64,000 nucleotides of DNA from Mesorhizobium sp. (GCF_004963255.1 NZ_SUGA01000018.1:45791-109790); one strand, 5' to 3'; positions 17,398-27,669 are shown, numbered from the stretch's first letter. Numbers and translations: made by a program. The notes: a model not told the origin generated them from the letters alone.

Positions 17398-18813
17398 ATG
17401 CGGCAGTTCAGAGGTGTCGTTCGTGGGGTGGACGGCTTTACCCGGAATCGCGAAGGCAATTTCGCGGTTCTGTTCGGAGCTGCCGTATCTGTCCTCGCGC
17501 TGGGGGTGGGATTCGCGGTCAACATCTCGCAACTCTACAATGCGAGGTCGAGCCTGCAGGGCGTCGTCGACGCCGCGGTGACCTCGACGGCCCGCGATCT
17601 CACCCTCGGCGTCATCACGGAAGCCGACGCCAACAAAACGGTGCAGGCATTCCTCGACGCCAACAGCACCGCCGGCATCCTGCAGGCCGACCAGGTGGTG
17701 CTGGACAAGCTTACGGTCAACAGGACAGCCAACACCGTGCAGGCGGACGCGCATGCCGATGTAGGCCTCTTCTTTCCGCTGTTCAGCACCGACAGCATGC
17801 GCCGCGTGACCGCTTCGACGACCGCGCTCTACTCGGACAAGACGGTGGAGGTGGCGATGATGCTCGATGTCACCGGTTCGATGGCTCCCGACCGGCGCGC
17901 CAAGACCAACAAGATCGGCGACCTGAGGACCGCCGCGTCACAGACGGTCAAGGATCTCCTGGATCAGAATCGGGACCCCAACGATCCCCGGATTCGGGTG
18001 TCGGTCATCCCCTATGCCGAAGCCGTCAATACCGGCGGCCTTTCCGATACCGTCTTCGTCGAGACAGAGCTGGGGCCGAAAGTGCCGCCGCCGATCGATG
18101 CCGCGGTGTCGATTTCCGCCACGGTGTCCGACAATTGCGCAACCGAGCGCAAAGACAAGGACGGCTATGCCGACTATTCGTCGGACGGGCCCTACACGCA
18201 ACGGCGCGACAATCAGGGCAAGATCTATCTGGCCAAAGTCAACCGCGACTACCGTGTGAAAGTATGCCCGACGGCTACCCTGATTCCGCTGACTGCCGAT
18301 GAGGACAAGCTGCTGACGGCGATCGATCATTTCCAGGCCGGGGGCGTGACCGCAGGCGGCATTGCCGTGCAATGGGGCTATTACATGCTCTCGCCATCCT
18401 GGCGTACGGCAATCTCGGGCGCCCGCCTGGGCGCCGGCCCCGCCAACTTCGATCGGAACAGGGTGGCCAAGATCGCCATTCTGATGACGGACGGCCAGTT
18501 CAACACGGCCTTCGCCGGCGGACGCGGGGCGTCGAGGTCGCAGGATCAAGGTCAGAAGTCGCGCGCCAATGCCGAAAACATCTGCGATAACATGAAGCGC
18601 GACGGCATCGAGATCTTCACCATCGGCTTCGATCTCAACGACCCGGCGATGACCGGAACCGAACGCGATCAGGCCAAGTCGGTGTTGAAGGACTGCGCGA
18701 CGGACGACACCTCGTCGCTCAAACATTATTACGAGGCTGCCAACGGCGCCGAGTTGTCCTATGCCTTTGGCGAAATCAGCCGCAATATCGAGAAGCTCAC
18801 AATCAGCCGCTGA
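17398..18813 (+). CDS. TadG-like pilus assembly protein with von Willebrand factor A domain
   Basis: 471 residues. An N-terminal TadE/TadG-type segment, FTRNREGNFAVLFGAAVSVL, merges into a single membrane helix. ARSSLQGVVDAAVTSTARD is the conserved region of putative Flp-pilus-associated proteins. A vWA domain follows, with a MIDAS-like DVTGSM (D157) and a later LMTDGQFN. Such proteins are exported and anchored in the envelope; some act with Tad/Flp pili, but no other tad genes are in this window. Start at ATG 17398 with GGAGG eight bases upstream. Probably a solitary gene. Confidence 0.87.
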   Translation: MRQFRGVVRGVDGFTRNREGNFAVLFGAAVSVLALGVGFAVNISQLYNARSSLQGVVDAAVTSTARDLTLGVITEADANKTVQAFLDANSTAGILQADQVVLDKLTVNRTANTVQADAHADVGLFFPLFSTDSMRRVTASTTALYSDKTVEVAMMLDVTGSMAPDRRAKTNKIGDLRTAASQTVKDLLDQNRDPNDPRIRVSVIPYAEAVNTGGLSDTVFVETELGPKVPPPIDAAVSISATVSDNCATERKDKDGYADYSSDGPYTQRRDNQGKIYLAKVNRDYRVKVCPTATLIPLTADEDKLLTAIDHFQAGGVTAGGIAVQWGYYMLSPSWRTAISGARLGAGPANFDRNRVAKIAILMTDGQFNTAFAGGRGASRSQDQGQKSRANAENICDNMKRDGIEIFTIGFDLNDPAMTGTERDQAKSVLKDCATDDTSSLKHYYEAANGAELSYAFGEISRNIEKLTISR

Positions 18814-18829
18814 CCTGCAGCGCCGACCC

Positions 18830-18936
18830 TAAAGCGCGTCGCGATTTTTTGGGTTCGCTCCATGCGCTTTAGGTTTTTCATTTAACGCATGTCTTTATCC
18901 CGAGACCGGTTCCCACTTTCGGAAGACATGCTTCAA
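18830..18936. repeat. Dispersed repeat ('ACGCATGTCTTTATCCC' family), copy 1
   Basis: Contains AAAGCGCGTCGCGATTTTTT, CGCTCCATGCGCTTTAGG and GCATGTCTTTATCCCGAGAC, then CCCACTTTCGGAAGACATGC. The reverse complement of nearly the same ~100 bases occurs at 50980-51081. AGCGC and CATGTCTT elements pair internally, so each copy can form two hairpins. Non-coding. Confidence 0.85.
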
Positions 18937-18942
18937 ACGGAA

Positions 18943-18976
18943 AAGGCCGCCGCTCCTTGACGAAGCCGGCGGCCTT
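18943..18976 (-). terminator. Rho-independent terminator
   Basis: The stem GGCCGCC/GGCGGCC has a ~16-base interior that can partly pair (GCTCCTTGACGAAGC). On the minus strand it ends in CCTTTTCC, giving a short U-tract. It lies about 70 bases after the stop of the minus-strand small ORF at 19046-19117 and could also stop plus-strand readthrough from the TadG-like gene. Confidence 0.7.
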
Positions 18977-19045
18977 CCGTGTTTCCGTCCATGACGCGGC
19001 TCCTGGCGGCAGCCCCTTCGGGCTACCTGCCGCGCGTCTCGCGCC

Positions 19046-19117
19046 TTAACGGGAAGACTGCTTCCCGGAAGTGCAATCCGCTGAGCTCACGTTATGGAAA
19101 ACGAAATCACTCGACAT
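19046..19117 (-). CDS. 23-residue small ORF with near-perfect Shine-Dalgarno
   Basis: Reads MSSDFVFHNVS... and ends ...SGKQSSR, with one cysteine and a Ser-rich tail; no signal peptide or recognised family. Its ribosome site (19119-19133, minus strand AAAGGAGGTGATCC) is fully complementary to the 3' end of 16S rRNA, with seven bases between GGAGG and ATG. Just upstream on the transcript is a perfect 7-bp hairpin (19147-19164), and a terminator follows ~70 bases after the stop. It could be the last cistron after the MOSC gene (73-base gap) or an independent ~230-nt small mRNA. That it is translated is an inference from the ribosome site. Confidence 0.6.
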   Translation of the reverse strand: MSSDFVFHNVSSADCTSGKQSSR

Positions 19118-19146
19118 CGGATCACCTCCTTTCGGTTTGTTGAACA

Positions 19147-19164
19147 CACCCCAATGATGGGGTG
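19147..19164 (-). promoter_or_regulatory. Hairpin upstream of the small ORF ribosome site
   Basis: CACCCCA-ATGA-TGGGGTG is a perfect 7-bp stem with a 4-base loop. On the minus-strand transcript it sits 13 bases before the very strong Shine-Dalgarno of the 23-codon ORF and 26 bases after the MOSC stop. It could protect the 5' end of a processed small transcript, modulate translation, or weakly terminate the MOSC message. Confidence 0.5.
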
Positions 19165-19190
19165 CGTTGCAGCAAAAGACAAGGGGCGGA

Positions 19191-19946
19191 TCAGAGGAAG
19201 CGCATCGGCGCGCCGATCTCGATCCGCGCCGGCCGGTCGACGGTGCAGTAGACGCCGAGATTGTGGGCGTTATGGCGCACCAGATTGCGCAGGATGCCGG
19301 GGTCGGTGTCGAACCCGTCCTGGGCGATGATGGTGAAGCCGCAGCGGCGGCAGGGCTCGGAGACGGTGAGCTCGAGATCGCCGACGGCGAGCTTCCTGCC
19401 AATCCATTCCGTTTCCGGGAAGGCGCCTTCGACAGGCGCCATGTTGACGACGATGTTGGGCCGGAAGCGGCGCGGATCGGGCGCGCCCTCCGGATGCAGC
19501 GCCTTCAGGCGGGCCAGCGAGGCAGTGGTGAGCAGATGGATCGGCGCCTTGGCATAGCGGGCTGCGGTCAGCGGCCCGGCATAGAAGGGCGCCGCGTTCT
19601 CGGCGCCGAACGGACGGATGGAGGCCGCGAAGCCGAGGAAGGCTGAAATCGCGCGGTCGCTTTCCGGGTTGGGCGCCGGCAGCCAGCCGCCGCCGGGCAC
19701 GGCGACTTCCAGGCGCCATTGCCTGCTCATCGGGGCCCCGCTCAGCCGGGTGCGAATAAGCGGCACTTTGTGCCACTTTGTTTCGCGGTCTGGCCTTGCG
19801 ATCTCGCCGTCGGAAGCATCGACCAGTCCAAACAGCCGGTCGCCATCGACAGTCGTCGTGCCGACGGCAATGGCATTGAGCCGCTCGCCGGCGAGCGAGC
19901 TCGCCGGATAGCGCCAGAGCTCAGTGACGGAACCAAGAACAGCCAT
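19191..19946 (-). CDS. MOSC domain-containing protein
   Basis: 251 residues from ATG 19946. An N-terminal MOSC_N-like beta barrel (VTELWRYPASSLAGERL) is followed by the MOSC domain. The latter contains FRPNIVVNM and LTVSEPCRRCGFTIIAQDG (C-R-R-C), and ends in HNLGVYCTVDRPARIEIGAP. MOSC proteins bind or transfer sulfur to molybdenum cofactor; YcbX/YiiM relatives detoxify N-hydroxylated compounds. A TTG six codons upstream has no good ribosome site; ATG 19946 has GAAAGAG at nine bases. Substrate not predictable. Confidence 0.85.
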   Translation of the reverse strand: MAVLGSVTELWRYPASSLAGERLNAIAVGTTTVDGDRLFGLVDASDGEIARPDRETKWHKVPLIRTRLSGAPMSRQWRLEVAVPGGGWLPAPNPESDRAISAFLGFAASIRPFGAENAAPFYAGPLTAARYAKAPIHLLTTASLARLKALHPEGAPDPRRFRPNIVVNMAPVEGAFPETEWIGRKLAVGDLELTVSEPCRRCGFTIIAQDGFDTDPGILRNLVRHNAHNLGVYCTVDRPARIEIGAPMRFL

Positions 19947-20006
19947 CGCAAACGACTCTTTCAAAAAAGTAGGCGGAGGTTCGAAACCACCGCCTACTTA
20001 ATCTAC

Positions 20007-20294
20007 TCAGGGACACTCCGGTAGCGACAGAAGATTGTTGGGCTGCTCGCCGTCTGAAGTGGTCTTCAGATATTTGTGTCCGAATCTGCTTACGGCGACG
20101 ACGACGTCGACAGACTGCCCGTTCACTGAAACATAGAAGGCCCACTTCCCCTGTTCGATCCCAATGATCGCGTCAGGCTGGGTGAGTTTCCATCGGGTTC
20201 CGTCGCCATTCAGGCCGCCGATGTTTTTGATCCTGTCGTGGGGATCATAGCGGTCCGTCTTGTTGACGCAGAGTATGCGAATTTTGGATGTCAT
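20007..20294 (-). CDS. DUF3892 domain-containing small protein
   Basis: 95 residues matching the DUF3892 pattern: an N-terminal ILCVNKTDRYDPHDRIKNIG with GG, a central IGIEQGKWAFYVSVNG, and the characteristic C-terminus YLKTTSDGEQPNNLLSLPEC. Function of the family is unknown; it is widespread and often near mobile or accessory genes. The coding sequence is less GC-rich than its neighbours, which suggests recent acquisition. It lies between the MOSC gene and acs on the same strand, with a strong hairpin upstream separating it from acs. Confidence 0.85.
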   Translation of the reverse strand: MTSKIRILCVNKTDRYDPHDRIKNIGGLNGDGTRWKLTQPDAIIGIEQGKWAFYVSVNGQSVDVVVAVSRFGHKYLKTTSDGEQPNNLLSLPECP

Positions 20295-20415
20295 TGCAGT
20301 TCAACCTTCTTTCTGAGGTCACGTTTCCGCTGGACGACAGGGAAGGCTTCTGCTTGAATGCAGACGCTGAGTGGCCAACACTGCTCAACCATCGAATCCG
20401 CAACCGGTTTCGACA

Positions 20416-20443
20416 TAGCGCCGAGGTTGCAGCCTCGGCGCTA
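20416..20443 (-). terminator. Strong hairpin downstream of acs (probable terminator)
   Basis: TAGCGCCGAGG-TTGCAG-CCTCGGCGCTA is a perfect 11-bp stem with a 6-base loop, about 120 bases past the acs stop and 120 bases before the DUF3892 start. A second, weaker hairpin (GGGTGC/GCACCC) lies beside it at about 20446-20471. No clear U-tract on either strand, so it may act as an mRNA 3'-end stabiliser or Rho-linked boundary. Confidence 0.5.
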
Positions 20444-20561
20444 TTGGGTGCGCCCCCGAATCAGGGCACCCTTGGAGTCGTGACTCCGATCCCGATTTTT
20501 GTCGAGTCGTTTCAAGCAGTTACCAACGTGAATCGTGAGGCCGAGCAAGTCGGCTCAAGCG

Positions 20562-22517
<1,956 letters not shown>

Positions 22518-22820
22518 TTCCTGCTTTCCTCCCAAACCACTCCGCCGGCTTGAGCCGCCAGCGGCATCGCGGCGAAGCGGCCGCGAATTCGCGGGCATTA
22601 TTAACAGTTCCGCGGCGACGGCAATATTAGACGTTGGATTCGCGCGGCGGGATGACGCAGGGTCAAGCGCTCAAGGCTATTAGCACTCCCGCTTGGCGGC
22701 TGCTAACCGCCTGTTTTAATGAGAAAAATTTTTAGGGACCGCGCAAAAAACCATAGACAGTTAAGCAACCGTGCGCACAATTCGGCGTTGGGAGGAAGGA
22801 GAATCAACCAAGGAAACGCA
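22518..22820. other. Divergent promoter region between acs and usg
   Basis: 303 bases with no gene. AT-richer segments (ATTATTAACAG, GGCAATATTAGACG, AATGAGAAAAATTTTTAGGG) are likely promoter sites for both genes. A small hairpin GGCGG-CTGCTAA-CCGCC followed by TGTTTT at 22695-22715 could be an attenuator or terminator in the usg leader. A purine-rich GGGAGGAAGGAG (about 22790) precedes the usg ribosome site. Confidence 0.45.
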
Positions 22821-23093
22821 ATGCGCGACAATTCCGAAATGGACCTGATGCTCAGGGGATATGGGCTGACCACGGCCAAGATCCTTTACCACTACCCGGA
22901 CCATCCGCACCTGCTGCAAAGCTTCGTCTGGCAGGATTACGACATAGCACCGCAATTCCCGGTGCTGATCCGCTTCATCGAATTCTGGAAGACCAAGCTC
23001 GACGGGCCGCTGCATTCGGTGACGTATACGCACCACAAGCTGATCGCGCCGAATGAGTGGCGGAAGGTGGATGGGGAGTTCGTATTGCACTGA
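22821..23093 (+). CDS. usg: Usg family protein
   Basis: 90 residues, matching the small alphaproteobacterial Usg family named from the Caulobacter trp region. Conserved features are LMLRGYGLTTAKILYHYPDH near the N-terminus, LQSFVWQDYDIAPQFP, and the C-terminal IEFWKTKLDGPLHSV then HHKLIAPNEWRKVDGEF. Biochemical function unknown. The ATG at 22821 follows AAGGAAACGCA. No trp genes nearby here. Confidence 0.88.
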   Translation: MRDNSEMDLMLRGYGLTTAKILYHYPDHPHLLQSFVWQDYDIAPQFPVLIRFIEFWKTKLDGPLHSVTYTHHKLIAPNEWRKVDGEFVLH

Positions 23094-23138
23094 GCGGCGC
23101 AGAGGGTCCTGGACGTCGAGCGTTAGGCGGAAACGCTC

Positions 23139-23208
23139 CCCGCTTCGTCATCCACGGGTCTGCGCTGCGTCGCTTTGCGGCTGCTTCGCCCGTGGGTGAC
23201 GAAGTTCA
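23139..23208. repeat. Short palindromic repeat related to the 12176 element
   Basis: CGCTTCGTCATCCACGGGTC is mirrored by GCCCGTGGGTGACGAAG. The central part, GCGCTGCGTCGCTTTGCGGC, recalls the interior of the longer repeat at 12176-12366. Located between the convergent usg and aldo/keto reductase genes. Confidence 0.7.
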
Positions 23209-23270
23209 GAGGGCTGCGGATAATCTCGAGCGTTCACGCTCGCTCTGAGGGGCAGCTTCAACGCTGGCAC

Positions 23271-24305
23271 TCACACCGCCGGCGGGTTGAGCCGGGCGAA
23301 GCCTTCCTGGCGGCGATAGGGGAAGTACGGGTAGGGCGCCGTCACCGCGCTCGCGTCGTCAAGCGCCTTGATCTGCTCGGGCGTCAATGCCCAGCCGACA
23401 GCGCCAAGGTTCTGGCGGAGCTGCTCTTCGTTGCGCGCGCCGATGATCACCGATGACACGGTCGGCCGCCGCAGGAGCCAGTTGATGGCCACCTGCGGCA
23501 CGGTCTTGCCGGTCTCGGCCGCGACCACTTCCAGCGCATCGACCACCTTGAAAAGAAGCTCGTCCTCGACCGGCGGGCCGAAATCGGCGGTGCCGTGCAG
23601 CCGGCTCTTTTCCGGCAAGGGCTGGCCGCGGCGGATCTTGCCGGTCAGGCGGCCCCAGCCGAGCGGGCTCCACACCAAAGCGCCGACGCCCTGGTCGAGG
23701 CCGAGCGGCATCAGCTCCCACTCATAGTCGCGGCCGACCAGCGAGTAATAGACCTGATGCGCGACGTAACGCGGGTAGCCGTGTTTGTCGGCCAGGCCGA
23801 GCGATTTCATCACCTGCCAGCCGGAAAAGTTGGAGACCCCGACATAGCGCAGCCTGCCGGAGCGCACGAGGTCGTCCAGCGTCGACAGCACTTCCTCGAT
23901 CGGTGTCGAGGCGTCGAAGGCATGGAGCTGTAAAAGATCGATGTAGTCGGTGCCGAGACGCTTCAGCGCCGCGTCGACGGAGCGGATCAGCCGCGAGCGC
24001 GACGAGCCCCAGTCGGCCGGGCCGTCGCCCATCGGCAGCGACGTCTTGGTTGAGATCAGCACCGCGTCACGGCGGCCCTTGATCGCCTCGCCAAGCACCT
24101 CCTCCGAGGCGCCGTTCGAATAGACATCGGCCGTGTCGAAAAGATTGACGCCAGCCTCCAGGCAGATGTCGACCAGCCGGCGCGCCTCCTGCGCGCCGCT
24201 GTTGCCCCAATGGCCGAAGAGCGGGCCGGAGCCGCCAAAGGTTCCGGCGCCGAAGGAAAGCGCCGGCACCTTCAGGCCGGAGGCGCCGAGAGGTCGATAG
24301 TCCAT
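23271..24305 (-). CDS. Aldo/keto reductase
   Basis: 344 residues. The family pattern is clear: GVNLFDTADVYSNG (catalytic D and Y), STKTSLP (K), IDLLQLHAFD (H), YVGVSNFSGW, and the C-terminal NADPH-binding region VSSVIIGARNEEQLRQNL. It reduces aldehydes or ketones with NADPH; the substrate is unknown. CAGGAGAAAAAAG precedes the ATG. It lies 37 bases after the MFS gene on the same strand and is probably co-transcribed with it; a LysR-type regulator diverges from the pair. Confidence 0.92.
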   Translation of the reverse strand: MDYRPLGASGLKVPALSFGAGTFGGSGPLFGHWGNSGAQEARRLVDICLEAGVNLFDTADVYSNGASEEVLGEAIKGRRDAVLISTKTSLPMGDGPADWGSSRSRLIRSVDAALKRLGTDYIDLLQLHAFDASTPIEEVLSTLDDLVRSGRLRYVGVSNFSGWQVMKSLGLADKHGYPRYVAHQVYYSLVGRDYEWELMPLGLDQGVGALVWSPLGWGRLTGKIRRGQPLPEKSRLHGTADFGPPVEDELLFKVVDALEVVAAETGKTVPQVAINWLLRRPTVSSVIIGARNEEQLRQNLGAVGWALTPEQIKALDDASAVTAPYPYFPYRRQEGFARLNPPAV

Positions 24306-24342
24306 CTTTTTTCTCCTGATTGAATGTCGAAGGGATCAGCGC

Positions 24343-25530
24343 TCAGCACTGCGCCGTGACCGGCTTGCCGATCGCGCTGCCGCGTTCGAGACGCAGCGCC
24401 ATGAGCACCACGCCGAGCGCGGCGATCGGCACCAGGCCGGCGACGAGGGGGACGGCGCCGAGGCCTGGGCCGTGATCGATGACGAAGCCGCCGAGCCACG
24501 CGCCAATGGCGTTGCCGAGATTGAAGGCGGCGATGTTGAAGGAGGAGGCCAGGCCTTGGCCGGCGCCCTTGGCCTTCTCCAGCACCCACATTTGCAGCGG
24601 CGCGACGGTGGCGAAGGCGGCGGCACCCAGCAGGCCCACGGCAATGATCGCCGTGACCGGCTGATGGATCGCCGCGGTCATGACGAACAGCACCGCCGAC
24701 AGCGCGACCAGAGTGCCGACGACCGTCGGCACAAGGTGCCGGTCGGCGAGGCGTCCGCCAAGCAGGTTGCCGGCGACCAGCCCGCCGCCGAAGACGAGCA
24801 GGATCGGCGAGACGGCTCCCTCGGAAAAGCCGGTAACGCGGGTCAGGATCGGCGCCAGATAGGTGAAGGCGGCAAAGACGCCGACCCAGCTTAGCACCGT
24901 GGTGAGAAGGCCGAGCAGCACCGCCCGGCGGCCGAGCACGGCGAGCGTGCCTTCGGAGCTTTCCTCCTCGTCTGCTGCGGCCGGTTCGTCGCGCGGCACG
25001 AGCAGCGCAATCACGGCAAAGGCGATGACGCCGACCAGCGCGACGGCGAGGAAGGTGGAGCGCCAGCCATAGGCCTGGCCGAGCCAGGTGCCGAAGGGCA
25101 CGCCGAGGATGTTGGCGACGGTGAGGCCGGTGAACATCAGCGCGATGGCCGAGGCCTTCCTGTTGGGCGCGACCAGGCTGGTGGCGACGACGGAGCCGAC
25201 GCCGAAGAAGGAGGCGTGGGCGAAGGCGGTGAGCACACGCGCCGCCATCAGCGTCCAGTAGTCGGGCGCCAGCGCACAGGCGAGGTTGCCGACGGTGAAG
25301 ACCACCATCAGCGCAAGCAGCAAGGTCTTGCGCGGCAGGCGGCCGGTCAAGGCGCCAAGCAGCGGCGCGCCGACGACGACACCCAGCGCGTAGCCGGAAA
25401 TGAGCAGGCCCGCAGCCGAGATCGAGACGCCGAGATCGGCGCTGACATCGAGCAGCAGGCCCATGATGACGAATTCGGTGACGCCGATGCCGAAGGCGCC
25501 GGCGGTGAGGGCATAGAGTGCAAGAGGCAT
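24343..25530 (-). CDS. MFS transporter, DHA1 (AraJ-like) drug/sugar efflux type
   Basis: 395 residues with 12 predicted helices. The N-terminus LYALTAGAFGIGVTEFVIMG and the motif GALTGRLPRKTLL are typical of DHA1 efflux proteins of the AraJ/arabinose-efflux kind. A central loop is acidic (AAADEEESSEG). It exports an unknown small molecule and is probably co-transcribed with the downstream aldo/keto reductase. ATG 25530 is chosen because the family N-terminus begins there; its ribosome site is weak. The divergent LysR gene likely controls the operon. Confidence 0.88.
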   Translation of the reverse strand: MPLALYALTAGAFGIGVTEFVIMGLLLDVSADLGVSISAAGLLISGYALGVVVGAPLLGALTGRLPRKTLLLALMVVFTVGNLACALAPDYWTLMAARVLTAFAHASFFGVGSVVATSLVAPNRKASAIALMFTGLTVANILGVPFGTWLGQAYGWRSTFLAVALVGVIAFAVIALLVPRDEPAAADEEESSEGTLAVLGRRAVLLGLLTTVLSWVGVFAAFTYLAPILTRVTGFSEGAVSPILLVFGGGLVAGNLLGGRLADRHLVPTVVGTLVALSAVLFVMTAAIHQPVTAIIAVGLLGAAAFATVAPLQMWVLEKAKGAGQGLASSFNIAAFNLGNAIGAWLGGFVIDHGPGLGAVPLVAGLVPIAALGVVLMALRLERGSAIGKPVTAQC

Positions 25531-25635
25531 GGCAGGATCCGTTTGGTGCTGAAGGACGCCCAAAGTCCCGCGCCCCGACGCGAAAGATCGTGATCCGTCG
25601 AGCTGTGAACCAGCCTTGCATCAGGCATATTTTCT

Positions 25636-25650
25636 GTGAAATAGATTCAC
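25636..25650. promoter_or_regulatory. Probable LysR-type operator (T-N11-A palindrome)
   Basis: GTGAA-ATAGA-TTCAC is a perfect palindrome containing TGAAATAGATTCA, which fits the T-N11-A motif bound by LysR-type regulators. It lies in the gap between the divergent MFS and LysR genes and ends two bases before the LysR ATG, so binding there would probably repress the regulator's own expression. Confidence 0.62.
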
Positions 25651-25652
25651 GA

Positions 25653-26558
25653 ATGGCGAGACCCGACATCAACCGCTCCGGCGAGATCGAAGTGTTCGTC
25701 CGTGTCGCCGAGACGGGCAGTTTTTCCGCCGCGGCGCGGGCGCTGCGGATGACGCCGTCGGCGGTGAGCAAGCTGATCGCGCGGCTGGAGGCACGGCTCG
25801 GCGCGCGGCTGGTCAGCCGCTCGACACGCAAGCTGCAGCTGACGCCGGAAGGCGTGGCCTTCCATGACAGCGGCCTGCGCATCCTTGCCGATCTCGATGC
25901 GGCGGAACGCGAAGCCGCGGCGGGCGCGGCGCCGCGTGGCAGGCTGAGGGTCAATTCCTATGTGCCATTCGGCCAGCATCGGCTGATGGCGCTGCTGCCG
26001 CGTTTCCTGGAGCGCTATCCCGAGATTTTCGTCGAAGCCGTGCTGACCGATAGTGTCATCGACTTGTTGGAAGAGCGCGCCGATGTCGCCATCCGCGCCG
26101 GGCCGCTGCGCGAGTCACGGCTGGTTGCGCGCAAGCTCGGCCAGAGCCGGATGGTGCTGGTCGCGTCGCCTGCCTATCTCGACGCACGCGGCACGCCGCG
26201 CGCATTGCCAGACCTCGCCCGCCACAACATGCTGGCCTTTGGCTTTGCCAGGCATATCGACGGCTGGCCTTTCCTTGATGCCGCTGGCAAATCGATCATC
26301 GTGCCGATCGTCGGGAATATGTCGCTGACCGATGGCGAGGCGATGCGGCTCACGACATTGGCCGGAGTGGGCATCGCAAGACTGGCGCGCTGGCATGTCG
26401 AGCCCGACATCGCCGCAGGGCGGCTCGTGCCGCTGCTGGAGGAATTCAATCCCGGCGACGAGGAGCCGACGCACGCCGTCTATGTCGGCCAGGGCAAGTA
26501 CCTGCCGGCAAGGGTGCGGGCATTTCTCGACTTTCTCGCGGAGACTGTCCGCCTCTGA
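25653..26558 (+). CDS. LysR-family transcriptional regulator
   Basis: 301 residues. An N-terminal winged helix-turn-helix, FVRVAETGSFSAAARALRMT followed by PSAVSKLIARLEARLG, is joined to a periplasmic-binding-protein-like effector domain (RGRLRVNSYVPFGQHRLMALL). It belongs to the subgroup that often sits divergent from MFS or oxidoreductase genes. A T-N11-A palindrome just before the ATG suggests autoregulation and control of the MFS-aldo/keto reductase pair. Effector unknown. Confidence 0.93.
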   Translation: MARPDINRSGEIEVFVRVAETGSFSAAARALRMTPSAVSKLIARLEARLGARLVSRSTRKLQLTPEGVAFHDSGLRILADLDAAEREAAAGAAPRGRLRVNSYVPFGQHRLMALLPRFLERYPEIFVEAVLTDSVIDLLEERADVAIRAGPLRESRLVARKLGQSRMVLVASPAYLDARGTPRALPDLARHNMLAFGFARHIDGWPFLDAAGKSIIVPIVGNMSLTDGEAMRLTTLAGVGIARLARWHVEPDIAAGRLVPLLEEFNPGDEEPTHAVYVGQGKYLPARVRAFLDFLAETVRL

Positions 26559-26565
26559 AACGGAA

Positions 26566-26590
26566 GAGCCGCGCTTAGACAGCGCGGCTC
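26566..26590. terminator. Bidirectional terminator hairpin
   Basis: GAGCCGCGC-TTAGACA-GCGCGGCTC, a perfect 9-bp stem, lies eight bases after the LysR stop and 30 bases after the convergent aldo/keto reductase stop. On the minus strand it is followed by TTCCGTTT; on the plus strand by CCGAAAAAG. Confidence 0.7.
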
Positions 26591-26619
26591 CCGAAAAAGT
26601 CAGCCTATTTGAAGACGGA

Positions 26620-27669
26620 TCAGGCTTTCGGCACGAAAGGCGCCGGACGCCGGCCGGCGCTTTGCCGCTCCAACATCCAGCCGGGATATTCGGCGGGCAG
26701 CGCGCTCACCTCGTCGAGCCGGGCGAAGTCGTCGGCGTCGAGCTTCAGACCGGTGGCGGCCAGGTTCTGCTCGAGCTGGTCCATGCGGCTGGCGCCGATG
26801 ATGACGCTCATCACGAAAGGTTTTGCCAACACGTAGCCCAGCGCCACCGTGGCAACGCTGACGTCATGCTTCTTCGCCACTTCGCGCATGACGGCAACCG
26901 CCGCCCAGGCGCGGTCTTCGTTGACGGGCGGGAAGTTGAAGGAGGCGCGGCGGCCCTCGCCATTGCCGGGAGCGCCGGGACCGTATTTGCCGGAGAGCAG
27001 TCCGCCGGCCATCGGCGACCAGACCATCAGGCCGAGCTTCTCTTCATTGATCAAAGGCACGATCTCGCGCTCGAGATCGCGGCCAGCGATCGAGTAATAG
27101 GACTGAATGGTCTCGAAGCGGGCGAAGCCCTTGCGCTCGGCAATGCCCAGCGCCTTGGCGATGCGCCAGGCCTGCCAGTTGGAGACGCCGACATAGCGCA
27201 CCTTGCCGCTGGCGACGAGATCGTCGAGCGCGCGCAGCGTCTCGTCGATCGGCGTCGCCGTGTCGGTGCCATGCAGCTGGTAGAGATCGATATGATCGAG
27301 CTGCAGCCGCTCCAGGCTGGCGTCGACCGAATCCATGATGTGGCCGCGAGAGGAGCCGCGCTCGTTCGGGCCGTTGCCCATGGCGCCATGCACCTTGGTG
27401 GCGATGACAACGTCCGAACGCTTGATGCCGAGGTCCTTGAGCGACTGTCCCAGCAACTGCTCGGACTGGCCGAAGGAATAGACGTCAGCGGTGTCGAAGA
27501 AATTCACGCCGGCGGCGATCGAGCGGGCGACGATCTCGTTGACGGCCTTCTGGTCGAGACTGGCGATCAGCCCCCATTGGGCATTTTCGCCGGCGGCGCC
27601 GAAGGTCATGGTGCCGAGGCAGAGTTCGGAAACGAAAAGGCCGGTATTGCCGAGCTGGTTGTAGCGCAT
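26620..27669 (-). CDS. Aldo/keto reductase
   Basis: 349 residues from ATG 27669 (MRYNQLGNTGLFVSEL, the usual family start, with GGGAAT upstream). Catalytic features are GVNFFDTADVYSFG, ATKVHGAMG, IDLYQLHGTD and YVGVSNWQAW; the C-terminus SVIIGASRMDQLEQNL binds NADPH. It resembles the YajO/general-stress-type reductases. Related to the reductase at 23271-24305 but not a recent duplicate, judging by the divergent loops. The upstream part of the frame (HSFSRGIPT) is rejected. Confidence 0.92.
   Translation of the reverse strand: MRYNQLGNTGLFVSELCLGTMTFGAAGENAQWGLIASLDQKAVNEIVARSIAAGVNFFDTADVYSFGQSEQLLGQSLKDLGIKRSDVVIATKVHGAMGNGPNERGSSRGHIMDSVDASLERLQLDHIDLYQLHGTDTATPIDETLRALDDLVASGKVRYVGVSNWQAWRIAKALGIAERKGFARFETIQSYYSIAGRDLEREIVPLINEEKLGLMVWSPMAGGLLSGKYGPGAPGNGEGRRASFNFPPVNEDRAWAAVAVMREVAKKHDVSVATVALGYVLAKPFVMSVIIGASRMDQLEQNLAATGLKLDADDFARLDEVSALPAEYPGWMLERQSAGRRPAPFVPKA

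Noticed and set aside
19119..19133. Fragment of a 16S rRNA gene 3' end on the plus strand
   Set aside because: The 15 bases match the 16S tail, but the bases before it do not match the conserved 16S 3' region; it is better explained as a strong minus-strand ribosome site.
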